The notes beneath the pieces were generated by a model. It had not been told where the DNA came from and did no database searches. It saw nothing but the letters and a program-made list of their open reading frames with translations. The position numbers and the translations under genes were made by a program. Positions 26,046 through 34,871 of a stretch of DNA of 58,746 bases are shown in pieces (position 1 is the first letter of the stretch; every line of letters starts with the position of its first letter). Origin of the DNA: an uncultured Clostridia bacterium (GTDB lineage Bacteria > Bacillota > Clostridia > Christensenellales > CAG-917); assembly GCA_944358385.1 (NCBI GenBank), contig CALVQW010000013.1, positions 1 to 58,746 on the forward strand, written 5' to 3'.

Positions 26046-28475
26046 ATGGCAAAATTCGACATTACAGCAAAAGAATTCAGATCCCAGGTCGTTTCCCTGC
26101 TGACGAGACTCTTCGGCGTGAAGCCCGAAGAAGCCAGCAAAGCGCAGCTCTACCGCGCCACCTGCATCGCGGTGCGCGATATGCTCACGCAGACGCGCGT
26201 CAACTTCAAAAAACGCGTGCGCGAACAGAATGCCAAACAGGTCTACTATATGTCCATGGAGTTCCTGCTCGGCAGGTCGCTCAGGAACCATCTCTTCAAC
26301 ATGGGCATCACGGAGGAGGTCGCCAAGGCGGTCAAGGACCTGGGTGCGGACCTTGAGGAACTCTATGCCTTCGAGCCTGATGCGGGGCTGGGCAACGGCG
26401 GTCTGGGCAGGCTTGCCGCGGCGTATATGGACTCTCTCACATCAGAGGGCTATGCCGCAAGCGGCTTCTCCATAATGTACGACTACGGCATTTTCAAGCA
26501 GGTCATCGTGGACGGCTGGCAGCTGGAACAGCCCGATGATTGGCTCAAAATGGGCGGCGTGTGGCTCTCCCCCCGTCCCGAGGAGACCTATGAGGTCAAG
26601 TTCGGCGGCGTGGTGGACGAGAATTGGGAGAACGGCAGGCTCACCGTGCGTCAGCGCGACTGCACCACCGTCCTCGCCGTGCCTTACGATATGAACATAT
26701 CCGGCTACCACACCGACACCGTCAACCGCATAAGGCTGTGGTCCAGCAAAGCCCCCGTGGACTTCGATATGTCCATGTTCTCGCGCGGGGAGTATGTCAA
26801 GGCTATGGCGGCGAAGGCTATGGCGGAATCCATCTCCAAGGTGCTTTATCCCGCCGACGACCACATCGAGGGCAAGTCCCTCAGGCTCAAGCAGCAGTAT
26901 TTCTTCGTGTCCGCGTCCATACAGAGCATCATAGCGCGGCATCTCAAGACCAATCCCACGCTGGACAACCTCGCGGACTGCATCGCCATACACATCAACG
27001 ACACCCATCCCACCCTCTGCATACCCGAACTCATGCGCATCCTTCTCGACGAGTACGGCATGAGCTGGGAGAAGGCGTGGGACATCACCACGGGCTGTAT
27101 CTCCTACACCAACCACACCGTCATGGCGGAGGCTCTCGAAAAATGGCCGCAGGATCTCTTCCAAAGCCTGCTTCCCCGCATCTATCAGATCGTGCACGAG
27201 ATCAACCAGCGTTTCGTCGGGGAGCTGTGGCAGTTCTATCCTTCCAATTGGGACGCCGTCACGCGCAATGCCGTGCTTTCGGAAGGGCAGATCAAGATGG
27301 CGAATCTGTGCCTGGTCACCTCCCACACCATCAACGGCGTGAGCGCGCTGCACTCCGACATCCTCAAACACGACGTGTTCCGCGACTATTACGCGATGCA
27401 CCCCGAGAAGTTCACCAACGTGACCAACGGCATCACTCACCGCCGCTGGGTGGCGGAGGCTAATCCCGAACTCGCCGCTCTCATCAACGAGCTTATCGGC
27501 GACGGCTGGCTCACGGATGCGGACGAGTTGCAGGGACTCCTGCGCTATATGGGGGACAGAGATGTGCTGGACAGGCTCGCCAAGATCAAGAGGGCGAACA
27601 AGGTGCGCCTTGCCGAGTACATCAAGAATGCCAACGGCGTGGAAGTCTCGCCTGACTCCGTCTTTGACGTGCAGGTCAAGAGGCTGCATGAGTATAAGCG
27701 TCAGCTCCTCAACGCGCTGCACATCCTCGACCTCTACTTCCGCCTGAAAGAGAACCCCGACCTCGACGTCAAGCCCCGCACCTTCGTGTTCGGCGCGAAG
27801 GCGGCGTCCGCTTATTATATGGCGAAGCAGATCATACGCTTCATCTGCACCCTCGCAAAGGTCATCAACAACGATCCCGACATCAAGGGCAAGATCAAGG
27901 TGGTCTTTTTGGAGAACTACCGCGTCACCCTCGCCGAGATGATCATGCCTGCGGCGGAAGTCAGTGAGCAGATCTCCATTGCGGGCAAAGAGGCGAGCGG
28001 CACGGGGAATATGAAGTTTATGATCAACGGCGCGCTCACAGTGGGCACGCTGGACGGCGCGAATGTCGAGATCCACGAGGAAGTGGGCGACGAAAACATC
28101 TTCCTCTTCGGTCTCACTGCCGAGGAAGTGCAGGATATGTGGCGGAGAGGGTATAACCCCACCCACTACTATCAGACGGACGCGCGCATCAAACGCGTCA
28201 TCGACGCCCTTCGCCACGGCATCGGCGGAGTGAATTTCTCCGAGATCGCGGACAGCCTCACCATAGGACGCGGCGGCGCGCCCGACGGCTATATGGTGCT
28301 TGCGGATTTCGCCTCCTACTGCGACATCCAGCAGAAGGTGGACACTGTCTACCGCGACGCCGAGAGGTGGAACAGGATGTCCCTCATCAACATCGCCAAG
28401 GCGGGCTTCTTCGCCGCCGACCGCGCGGTCAGGGAATACGCCGACAGGATCTGGGGCGTGCAGAAGATCAAATGA
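26046..28475 (+). CDS. glgP: Glycogen phosphorylase GlgP
   Basis: An 809-residue GT35 phosphorylase releasing glucose-1-phosphate from glycogen. Full family length. Clear blocks are the N-terminal VYYMSMEFLLGRSL, LGNGGLGRLAA, and the pyridoxal-phosphate site EASGTGNMKFMINGALT with the Schiff-base Lys. AGAAGG lies 8 nt before the ATG. It completes a synthesis-plus-degradation cluster. Confidence 0.95.
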   Translation: MAKFDITAKEFRSQVVSLLTRLFGVKPEEASKAQLYRATCIAVRDMLTQTRVNFKKRVREQNAKQVYYMSMEFLLGRSLRNHLFNMGITEEVAKAVKDLGADLEELYAFEPDAGLGNGGLGRLAAAYMDSLTSEGYAASGFSIMYDYGIFKQVIVDGWQLEQPDDWLKMGGVWLSPRPEETYEVKFGGVVDENWENGRLTVRQRDCTTVLAVPYDMNISGYHTDTVNRIRLWSSKAPVDFDMSMFSRGEYVKAMAAKAMAESISKVLYPADDHIEGKSLRLKQQYFFVSASIQSIIARHLKTNPTLDNLADCIAIHINDTHPTLCIPELMRILLDEYGMSWEKAWDITTGCISYTNHTVMAEALEKWPQDLFQSLLPRIYQIVHEINQRFVGELWQFYPSNWDAVTRNAVLSEGQIKMANLCLVTSHTINGVSALHSDILKHDVFRDYYAMHPEKFTNVTNGITHRRWVAEANPELAALINELIGDGWLTDADELQGLLRYMGDRDVLDRLAKIKRANKVRLAEYIKNANGVEVSPDSVFDVQVKRLHEYKRQLLNALHILDLYFRLKENPDLDVKPRTFVFGAKAASAYYMAKQIIRFICTLAKVINNDPDIKGKIKVVFLENYRVTLAEMIMPAAEVSEQISIAGKEASGTGNMKFMINGALTVGTLDGANVEIHEEVGDENIFLFGLTAEEVQDMWRRGYNPTHYYQTDARIKRVIDALRHGIGGVNFSEIADSLTIGRGGAPDGYMVLADFASYCDIQQKVDTVYRDAERWNRMSLINIAKAGFFAADRAVREYADRIWGVQKIK

Positions 28476-28479
28476 ACGT

Positions 28480-28570
28480 AAGGCGCGTCGCATTGGCGGC
28501 GCGCTTTTGACATCGCTGGCTATGCCCGCGTTCAAGCCGCGTCCGTACTTGCGGCGCACTTTTGACATCA
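28480..28570 (+). repeat. Two terminator-like repeats between glgP and GH13 gene
   Basis: An imperfect ~54-bp direct repeat: each unit has a GC hairpin followed by CTTTTGACATC (28503-28514 and 28558-28569). Possibly tandem terminators after glgP. The remaining 52 bases before the next gene carry only the RBS. Confidence 0.4.
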
Positions 28571-28622
28571 CGCGCATCGCACGGGCGGTGCGCCCTCCGC
28601 CTGCGGGCGGGAAGGAGGAGGT

Positions 28623-30437
28623 ATGTATTACGATCCGTTGAGAGACAAGACGCCCTACGGCGCGTCGAGCGTGGGCGTCCCCACCGCGTTCAGGTTCACC
28701 CTGCCCGCGGGCGAGCGCGCCGAGAAGGTCACGGTCGTGGTCAGGATGGGTTCGGACGAAAGGCGTGCCGAGCTGAAATTAGCCCGCTTCGAGGGGGATG
28801 ACGCCGTCTACGAAGGCTCGCTCTCCCTTCCCGTCGAAGGGCTGTGGTACTACCGCTTCGAGAGCGTTGCGGCAGGCAGAGTCACCTATTACGGCAGAGG
28901 GAAGGGCGGCTGCGCCGTGGCGGGGGAATGGCTGCCGGAATGGCAGCTCACGGTGTCGAAACGTGCTTATAAAACCCCGGATTGGGCGAAAAGCGGCGTG
29001 GTCTATCAGATCTTCGCCGACCGTTTCGCAAGGGAAGGAGAGGTGAAGTTCGCAAAGAAGGGCAGGCTGCACGGCGATTGGTACGACCTTCCGGACATCG
29101 CGGACGAGGGCGGGGAATACCGCGCGGACGACTTCTTCGGCGGCAATGCCGAGGGGGTGATCGCAAAGCTTGATTATCTGGAAAGCCTGGGCGTCACCGT
29201 CATCTATCTTTCCCCCGTCTTTCTCTCGTCCAGCAACCACCGTTACGACACGGCGGATTATATGAAGGCGGACGAGCTGTTCGGTGGGGACGCGGGCGTC
29301 AAAAAGCTGTGCGCCGAGGCGAAAAAGAGGGGGATGCGCGTCGTGCTGGACGGCGTGTTCAACCACACGGGCGCGGACAGCGTCTACTTCAACAAGTTCG
29401 GCAACTTCCCCGGCAAGGGGGCTTATCAGGGAGAGGAGTCTCCCTTCTACGAATGGTACACCTTTTACGACCATCCCGACGAGTATCATTGTTGGTGGGG
29501 TTCCACCGTCGTCCCCACCGTCAACAAGAGTGCGGACGGTTTCCGCAGGCTGATCATGGGCAAGGACGGCGTCATCGACAAGTGGACCAAGGCGGGTGCG
29601 GACGGCTGGCGGCTGGACGTGGTGGACGAGCTTCCCACCGATTTCACGGACGCGCTCTGTGCCAAGATCCGCAGGGCGAAAAAGGACGCGCTCATCATCG
29701 GCGAGGTGTGGGAGGACGCGTCGGACAAGGTGAGCTACGGTACGTGGCGTCCCTATTTCATGGGCGACGAGCTTGACGGCGTGATGAACTATCCCTTCCG
29801 CCGCGCCATCTTCGACCTCATCATGAAGGGGGACAGGGATGGCTTCCGCGACGCGGTCACGCTCATAGCCGAGCATTACCCCAAGGAGAGCATGGACGTG
29901 TGTTTCACGCTCATAGGCTCTCACGACACCGTGCGCGCTCTCACCGCGCTTTCGGGGGTGGAAGCCCCCTACTCCAAGGCGGAGAGGCGCACTTACCGTC
30001 TCTCGGGCGAGTATTACGCCTTTGCCAAGCTGCGCCTGAAAGCCGCCGCCATCCTGCAATACACCCTTCCCGGCATCCCCTGCGTCTATTACGGCGACGA
30101 GGCGGGGGTGCAAGGGTTCGAGGATCCGCTCAACCGCGGCACTTATCCCTGGGGCAGACAGGATGACGACCTTCTCGGACACTATCGCGCTCTCGGCAAT
30201 CTCCGCCGCAGGAACGCCTCCGCCCTGAAGGGCAGGCTGCGCTTCCGCGAGGACAGCGAACTCACCGTCTATGAGAGAGTTTCCGAGGACGGCAATGATG
30301 TCTTGGTCACCTATTACAACCCCTGTTTCCACACCGTGTGCCGCGAGGTAAACGCCCGCGACGCATTCACGGGAGAGAGCGTGGAGACGCTGGTCATACC
30401 CCCTCTTTCCGCCTGCTGCGTTTCCTATTCGCACTGA
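28623..30437 (+). CDS. GH13 alpha-glucan hydrolase (neopullulanase / cyclomaltodextrinase type)
   Basis: A 604-residue intracellular GH13 enzyme (no signal peptide). An N-terminal beta module (about 1-115) precedes the barrel, which opens VVYQIFADRFA. Catalytic residues are Asp in DGWRLDVVDE, Glu in IIGEVWED, and the transition-state His-Asp in IGSHDTVRA. The N-terminal domain and DRF signature are typical of neopullulanase, cyclomaltodextrinase and maltogenic amylase. Next to glgP it probably trims limit dextrins. GGAGG precedes the start. Confidence 0.88.
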   Translation: MYYDPLRDKTPYGASSVGVPTAFRFTLPAGERAEKVTVVVRMGSDERRAELKLARFEGDDAVYEGSLSLPVEGLWYYRFESVAAGRVTYYGRGKGGCAVAGEWLPEWQLTVSKRAYKTPDWAKSGVVYQIFADRFAREGEVKFAKKGRLHGDWYDLPDIADEGGEYRADDFFGGNAEGVIAKLDYLESLGVTVIYLSPVFLSSSNHRYDTADYMKADELFGGDAGVKKLCAEAKKRGMRVVLDGVFNHTGADSVYFNKFGNFPGKGAYQGEESPFYEWYTFYDHPDEYHCWWGSTVVPTVNKSADGFRRLIMGKDGVIDKWTKAGADGWRLDVVDELPTDFTDALCAKIRRAKKDALIIGEVWEDASDKVSYGTWRPYFMGDELDGVMNYPFRRAIFDLIMKGDRDGFRDAVTLIAEHYPKESMDVCFTLIGSHDTVRALTALSGVEAPYSKAERRTYRLSGEYYAFAKLRLKAAAILQYTLPGIPCVYYGDEAGVQGFEDPLNRGTYPWGRQDDDLLGHYRALGNLRRRNASALKGRLRFREDSELTVYERVSEDGNDVLVTYYNPCFHTVCREVNARDAFTGESVETLVIPPLSACCVSYSH

Positions 30438-30538
30438 ATCGCCGAGTGACGATTTCACGCCTCGGGAAGGGACGCGGACAAGGACGGGAACAAAATAAGG
30501 AGAAACGGACAGATCATCGCAAAAACGGTCTTGCACGG

Positions 30539-30822
30539 GATGCCGGACCGGAATAATACGAACCGGCCTCGGAGCAATTCTTTTCGGCGCTTTTGCACAG
30601 CCGAAACTTGCCAATATGTATACTATTGCCTGCGTTCCGCCCGTGCAACATCATCCGAAAATCTCTTGCTCTGAGGTGCGAGCAGTTCCGCGCCTGCCGA
30701 TTTTTGGCTGAGCAAGGAAGTCGCCGCAGCTAATACTTGACCCGTATTAGCAAGGCGAATGACGCGGTTCAGGCGGAAATCTGCGGCGCCGAACCCGGTT
30801 CGTATTATTCCGGTCCGGGATC
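30539..30822. mobile_element. 284-bp foldback / MITE-like element
   Basis: Bounded by a perfect 24-bp inverted repeat (30543-30566 and 30795-30818, beginning CCGGACCGGAATAATACG), which extends outward as GATN to 28 bp with one mismatch and inward imperfectly. The interior has no ORF but several small hairpins, for example GCTAATAC / GTATTAGC at about 30730-30752. Composition is more AT-rich than the neighbours. No clear target-site duplication is seen. It could be a non-autonomous transposon or a structured RNA. The flanking stretches 30438-30538 and 30823-30869 hold no gene. Confidence 0.65.
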
Positions 30823-30869
30823 GAGGATGTCCGTGCGCGGGTTTCCGGAAAAGCCCGAAACGTCAAAGG

Positions 30870-30898
30870 AAAAGCCGCTCGACAGAGCGGCTTTTTGA
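30870..30898 (-). terminator. Terminator after upp
   Basis: GCCGCTC / GAGCGGC hairpin flanked by A- and T-runs on both sides, so it can work in both directions; it lies 24 nt beyond the upp stop. Confidence 0.85.
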
Positions 30899-30921
30899 TG
30901 TCTTGCGGACATATGTTGCGG

Positions 30922-31560
30922 TCATTTCGTCCCGAAGAGACGGTCGCCCGCATCGCCCAGACCGGGCAGGATGTAGCCGTGTTCGTTGAGGCAGCGGTCG
31001 AGGGTGGAGACGAAGATCTCCACATCGGGGTGCGCCTCCGCCACGGTCTCGATCCCCACGGGTGCGGCGATGATGCTCATCAGCATGATCTTCTTGCAGC
31101 CGCGGTCTTTGAGGAAACCTATCGCCGCCGACGCGCTCCCGCCCGTTGCCAGCATGGGATCGAGCAGGATGGCGACGCTGTCCTCTATGCCGTCGGGGAG
31201 CTTGCAGTAGTACTCGTGGGGTTCCAGAGTCTCCTCGTCGCGGTAAAGCCCTATGTGTCCCACGCGTGCGGTGGGGAAGAGGGTGTGCACGCCGTTCACC
31301 ATGCCCAGTCCCGCGCGCAGTATGGGCACGACCGCGACCGCGCCGTCCGCGACCATGGTCTGCTCCGTGAGTTCCAGAGGAGTCTGCACCATCACCTTCT
31401 TGGTGGGGACGTGCTTGAAGCTCTCGTACACCATGAGGGTGGTGATCTCCTCCACCAGCTCACGAAATTCCTTCATGCCGGTGTTGACGTCGCGGAGTAT
31501 GGCGATCTTGTGTCTTATGAGAGGGTGATCCAGAATGGTGACATTGGGATAGTCTTTCAT
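30922..31560 (-). CDS. upp: Uracil phosphoribosyltransferase
   Basis: A 212-residue enzyme converting uracil and PRPP to UMP. Motifs ILRAGLGM and the PRPP loop LLDPMLATGGSA are present. The start MKDYPNV is fixed by AAGGAGG 6 nt upstream; a longer frame running into uraA is not needed. The uraA stop lies 1 nt before the upp start, so the two are co-transcribed and coupled for uracil salvage. Confidence 0.95.
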   Translation of the reverse strand: MKDYPNVTILDHPLIRHKIAILRDVNTGMKEFRELVEEITTLMVYESFKHVPTKKVMVQTPLELTEQTMVADGAVAVVPILRAGLGMVNGVHTLFPTARVGHIGLYRDEETLEPHEYYCKLPDGIEDSVAILLDPMLATGGSASAAIGFLKDRGCKKIMLMSIIAAPVGIETVAEAHPDVEIFVSTLDRCLNEHGYILPGLGDAGDRLFGTK

Positions 31561-31561
31561 G

Positions 31562-33223
31562 TCATTCCTCCTTGGTTTCGGCAGCCGTCGTGACAGGTGC
31601 CGCATCTTCGGTGTCGGCGGTGTCGGCGGTGTCGTCAACGATGTTCTCGGCCGCGTCCTCCTCTCCGTGCAGGAGCTTGGGTTCGACGGAATTCTCGACG
31701 GCGGCGGAAGGCACGCTCGCCTCCTCATCGCCCTGACCGAGTTTGCCTTTCTCGATCTTGTTCATCACGGCGTAGGTGATGATGCCGAGGATGAGCGCGG
31801 TGGCTATGGAAGTGACGGTGATGGATTTGTCCACCAGCCCCGCATACGCCGTGGAAGTGCCGGCACTCACGCCGTTGACGATGGTCTCGGTGACCACGTC
31901 CGCGTTGGAGAGGTGGTAGGGGATCTGGATCGCCAGACCGCCGATGCCCGCGATGAGGATCGCGCTGACGACAAAGAGGTTCTTGTTCTCGCCCAGGTCG
32001 ATGTCCTTGAACATTTTGAGACCGCTCACCGCGATGAAGCCGTACAGGGTGAAGCACACGCCGCCCATGACCGCCGCGGGTATGGTCTGCAAGAGAGCCA
32101 TGACGGGGGAGAGGAAGGAGAGCACCACGCACATGATGGCGGTGACGAAGATGGTGCGCACCGACGCGTTGCCCGTGATGGCGACGCAGCCCACGGACTC
32201 ACCGTAAGTGGTGTTGGGGCAGATGCCGAGGATGGTGCCGGCGATGGAACCCACGCCGTCGCCGAGCAGGGTGCGTTTGAGACCGGGTTCGCCCTCGACG
32301 AGGTCGCGTCCGATGATGCTGCTCAGGTTCTTGTGGTCGGCGATATGCTCCGCAAACACGACGAGTGCCACGGGGATGAAGGCGAGTGCCACTTCCGCCA
32401 CGCCCTGTCCGTTGAGCAGCACCGCATCCTCGATGCGCGCCGAGCCGTCGATGATCTCCCTTATGCCTTCGATGAGCGCGAAGTCGGGGTAGTTGAGGAA
32501 GGCGGTCACGCCCACGAACTTGCCCTCCGCGTCCACGAAGTTGTTGACCAGGGGACCGAAGTCCACGATCTTGAGATAGTCCACGTCAAAGCCGAGACCG
32601 AAGGCGGTGAAGATCGCCGCCACCGCATAGCCCATGCCAATGCCGATGATGAAGGGGATGAGCTTCATGGTCTTGAAACGCTTTTGACCGGAGCATACGA
32701 CGACGGTGAAGAAGGTGACCAGCCCGCAGAAGAGCGCGACGAGGTTGTAGCCGCCGTTGACGGGATCGCCCGCCGCCGTGGTGATGTTGGTCACCGCGCT
32801 GCTGGCAAGGGAGAGTCCGATGAGCGCGACGGTGGGACCGATGACCACGGGAGGCATGAGCTTGGACACCCATTTGGTGCCGGCAAAGTGTATGGCGACC
32901 GCGATGACGACGTACACAAGTCCTGCGAACACCGCGCCCACGATGATGCCCAGATAGCCGAAGGACGTCGCCGCGATGAGCGAGCTGATGAAGGCGAAGG
33001 AGCTGCCGAGGAACACAGGGCTTTTGAACCTTGTGAAGAGCAGGTACACCAGCGTGCCCACGCCCGCGCCGAGGATGGCGGAAGGCACCTGGGTGGGAAG
33101 CCCGATCGCCACGGGTACGGCGATGGTCGCCGCCATGATGGCGAGCAGCTGTTGCAATGCAAGCACCATGAGCTTCATGAACGGCGGTTTGTCGTTGATG
33201 TCATAGACGAGTTTGACTGCCAT
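31562..33223 (-). CDS. uraA: Uracil permease (NCS2 / UraA family)
   Basis: A 553-residue NCS2 transporter with about 14 hydrophobic segments. The VFAEHIADHKNLSSIIGRDL block and GICPNTTYGESVG are diagnostic of uracil-type members. A long acidic C-terminal tail (about 495-553) is unusual for UraA. Co-transcribed with upp. The 5' leader contains a small ORF and an attenuator, so expression is probably tied to pyrimidine nucleotide supply. Confidence 0.92.
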   Translation of the reverse strand: MAVKLVYDINDKPPFMKLMVLALQQLLAIMAATIAVPVAIGLPTQVPSAILGAGVGTLVYLLFTRFKSPVFLGSSFAFISSLIAATSFGYLGIIVGAVFAGLVYVVIAVAIHFAGTKWVSKLMPPVVIGPTVALIGLSLASSAVTNITTAAGDPVNGGYNLVALFCGLVTFFTVVVCSGQKRFKTMKLIPFIIGIGMGYAVAAIFTAFGLGFDVDYLKIVDFGPLVNNFVDAEGKFVGVTAFLNYPDFALIEGIREIIDGSARIEDAVLLNGQGVAEVALAFIPVALVVFAEHIADHKNLSSIIGRDLVEGEPGLKRTLLGDGVGSIAGTILGICPNTTYGESVGCVAITGNASVRTIFVTAIMCVVLSFLSPVMALLQTIPAAVMGGVCFTLYGFIAVSGLKMFKDIDLGENKNLFVVSAILIAGIGGLAIQIPYHLSNADVVTETIVNGVSAGTSTAYAGLVDKSITVTSIATALILGIITYAVMNKIEKGKLGQGDEEASVPSAAVENSVEPKLLHGEEDAAENIVDDTADTADTEDAAPVTTAAETKEE

Positions 33224-33275
33224 AAGATATATCTCCCTGATTTATTTTTGCCACTCACGCCGCCTTCCGCGGCAT

Positions 33276-33303
33276 AAAAAAACGTCCCCGAAAAGGGGAG
33301 CGT
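33276..33303 (-). terminator. Attenuator terminator upstream of uraA-upp
   Basis: On the minus strand an ACG(C)TCCCC / GGGGACGT stem (one bulge) is followed by seven T residues, 52 nt before the uraA start. Its stem begins 4 nt after the stop codon of the leader ORF. Confidence 0.85.
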
Positions 33304-33306
33304 CCG

Positions 33307-33342
33307 TCACGAGAAGAAAGAAAGAGTCGCAAAAACAGGCAT
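33307..33342 (-). CDS. 11-aa leader peptide MPVFATLSFFS
   Basis: A short ORF read from sequence: ATG with AGAGG 8 nt upstream, 11 codons, TGA. The second half is encoded by a U-rich stretch (11 U in 19 nt). Stop codon and terminator stem are 4 nt apart, so a ribosome finishing the ORF would cover the terminator's 5' arm. The layout matches E. coli pyrBI, where low UTP makes RNA polymerase pause in a U-rich leader, letting the ribosome block termination. Confidence 0.65.
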   Translation of the reverse strand: MPVFATLSFFS

Positions 33343-33422
33343 GGTGATCGCCTCTTTCAACACAACTTTTCCTTCCCTCATTGCACCCTCCGCGGGAGCG
33401 CGCTCCCGCAAACATTTTCCAA

Positions 33423-33452
33423 ATTATAGCACGAGCGGAAGAATTTTGACAA
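33423..33452 (-). promoter_or_regulatory. Promoter of uraA-upp leader
   Basis: TTGTCA-18-TATAAT on the minus strand; start near 33416. A perfect GCGGGAG-CGCG-CTCCCGC hairpin (33392-33409) lies at the 5' end of the leader RNA. No PyrR-type binding sequence is seen. Confidence 0.8.
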
Positions 33453-33575
33453 CCCCTTTTTTCGCACGCGCGTCAATTTCACATATGCGCTCATTCACGC
33501 GCCCGAGCGCGTGCGCGTTTCCGCACGCGAAGACGTCGTACGCCGCCGCCCTTTCCGGGAATTTTCAAAAAAGGC

Positions 33576-33623
33576 TTGCATTTTGCGGGAAAGCGGGTTA
33601 TGCTTAATACAGATAATACAGAT
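33576..33623 (+). promoter_or_regulatory. GntR operon promoter with tandem operator-like repeat
   Basis: TTGCAT-17-TATGCT at 33576-33604, followed directly by two perfect 9-bp copies of AATACAGAT (33606-33614, 33615-33623) over the expected start site. Likely an autoregulatory operator of the GntR protein. Confidence 0.55.
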
Positions 33624-33637
33624 GTCGGGCGTTGCAA

Positions 33638-34000
33638 ATGGAGATAAGACTCACCGGAAAAAGCAATATCTATGAGCAGATTACGGAGGAATACGCGCGG
33701 TTCATCCGTCTCGGCGCGCTGCGTGCCGGTGAAAAGCTGCCCAGTGTGCGCGAACTCGCGATGCGTCTCGGCGTCAATCCCAACACCGTGGACCGCGCTT
33801 ACGGCGAGCTTGAAAAGAGGGGGCTCATCATGACCATACCCAAGAAGGGCGCGTTCGTAAGAGGCGAGAGCAGCGACGAGAGATACGACGAGGCGGTGAG
33901 ACAGCTTTCCGTGCTCAAGGGCGCGGGACTTTCCGAAAGCGACGCTCTGCGCGCGGTCGCCGAAGTGTACGGCTCTGCGCGAGGTAAGGAGGAGATCTGA
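33638..34000 (+). CDS. GntR-family regulator (YtrA/YhcF type)
   Basis: A 120-residue repressor consisting of a winged HTH (KLPSVRELAMRLGVNPNTVDRAY) and a short tail with no ligand domain, the YtrA pattern of regulators that govern an adjacent ABC transporter. Two starts are possible: TTG at 33632 or ATG at 33638; the ATG is preferred, though neither has a good RBS. It is 1 nt from the ABC gene. Confidence 0.85.
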   Translation: MEIRLTGKSNIYEQITEEYARFIRLGALRAGEKLPSVRELAMRLGVNPNTVDRAYGELEKRGLIMTIPKKGAFVRGESSDERYDEAVRQLSVLKGAGLSESDALRAVAEVYGSARGKEEI

Positions 34001-34001
34001 A

Positions 34002-34871
34002 ATGCTCGAGATCAGAGGACTGAAAAAATCCTACGGCAAAAAGCCTGTGCTTGCCGGTGTCGACCTCACCGTCTCCGACGGCGCGGTGTTCGGGCTGGTC
34101 GGCATCAACGGCGCGGGCAAGACCACGCTTTTGCGCCTCATCGCGGACGTGTTGCGTCCCGACGGAGGCGAGATCTTGCTGGACGGAGTCTCCGTCACGG
34201 GCAATGCGGCAAAGCGCAGAGAGCTCTTCTTTCTCCCCGACGAGCCCTATTACGCGGGCGGCACGACGGTCGGGAAGCTGGCAGAAATGTACAAGACCTT
34301 CTATGCCTTTGACGACGAGGTGTTCAAGCGCTATGCCGACATTTTCAAGCTGGAGCGCAACATGCCCGTCCGCAATTTTTCCAAGGGTATGAAGAGGCAG
34401 GCGTTCGTTGCGCTCGCCCTTGCCTGCAAACCGCGCTATCTTCTGCTCGACGAGGCTTTCGACGGGCTGGACCCGCTCGCGCGGCTGGAATTCAAACGCG
34501 GGCTCATCGAACTCGAGGAGAGCACGGTGATCATTTCGAGCCATTCGCTGCGCGAACTCGAGGACATTTGCAGCGGTTTCGCGCTGCTCGACGGCGGTTC
34601 GATCGCGGACGCGGGCGACATCACCGACGCGCTCGGAAAGGTGCACAAGTTCCAGATCGCGCTCCCGAGACCCGTGACGAGGGAGGATATCCCTCTCGAG
34701 TGCCTCTCCTTCGAGGCGGAGGGCAGGGTGGCGCGTTTCATCGTGCGCTGCGACAGGGAGGAAGCGGTGAGGATGCTCTCCGCGCTCTCGCCTCTCTTCA
34801 TCGAGGAGATCGCGGTGGACTTCGAGGAGCTGTTCATCTGCGAGGTGAAAGGAAGGGGGTATCTGCAATGA
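34002..34871 (+). CDS. ABC transporter ATP-binding protein
   Basis: A 289-residue ATPase with Walker A GINGAGKTT (34-42), a signature reading NFSKGMKRQ in place of LSGGQ, and Walker B YLLLDEAFDGLD. This degenerate signature is common in YtrB/BcrA-type exporters involved in envelope stress or drug response. It overlaps the permease gene by 4 nt. Confidence 0.9.
   Translation: MLEIRGLKKSYGKKPVLAGVDLTVSDGAVFGLVGINGAGKTTLLRLIADVLRPDGGEILLDGVSVTGNAAKRRELFFLPDEPYYAGGTTVGKLAEMYKTFYAFDDEVFKRYADIFKLERNMPVRNFSKGMKRQAFVALALACKPRYLLLDEAFDGLDPLARLEFKRGLIELEESTVIISSHSLRELEDICSGFALLDGGSIADAGDITDALGKVHKFQIALPRPVTREDIPLECLSFEAEGRVARFIVRCDREEAVRMLSALSPLFIEEIAVDFEELFICEVKGRGYLQ

Noticed and set aside
33224..33416. 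PyrR-binding attenuator or uracil-related riboswitch upstream of uraA
   Set aside because: No match to the PyrR anti-antiterminator consensus and no extended conserved fold; the short ORF plus U-rich tract explains the layout better.
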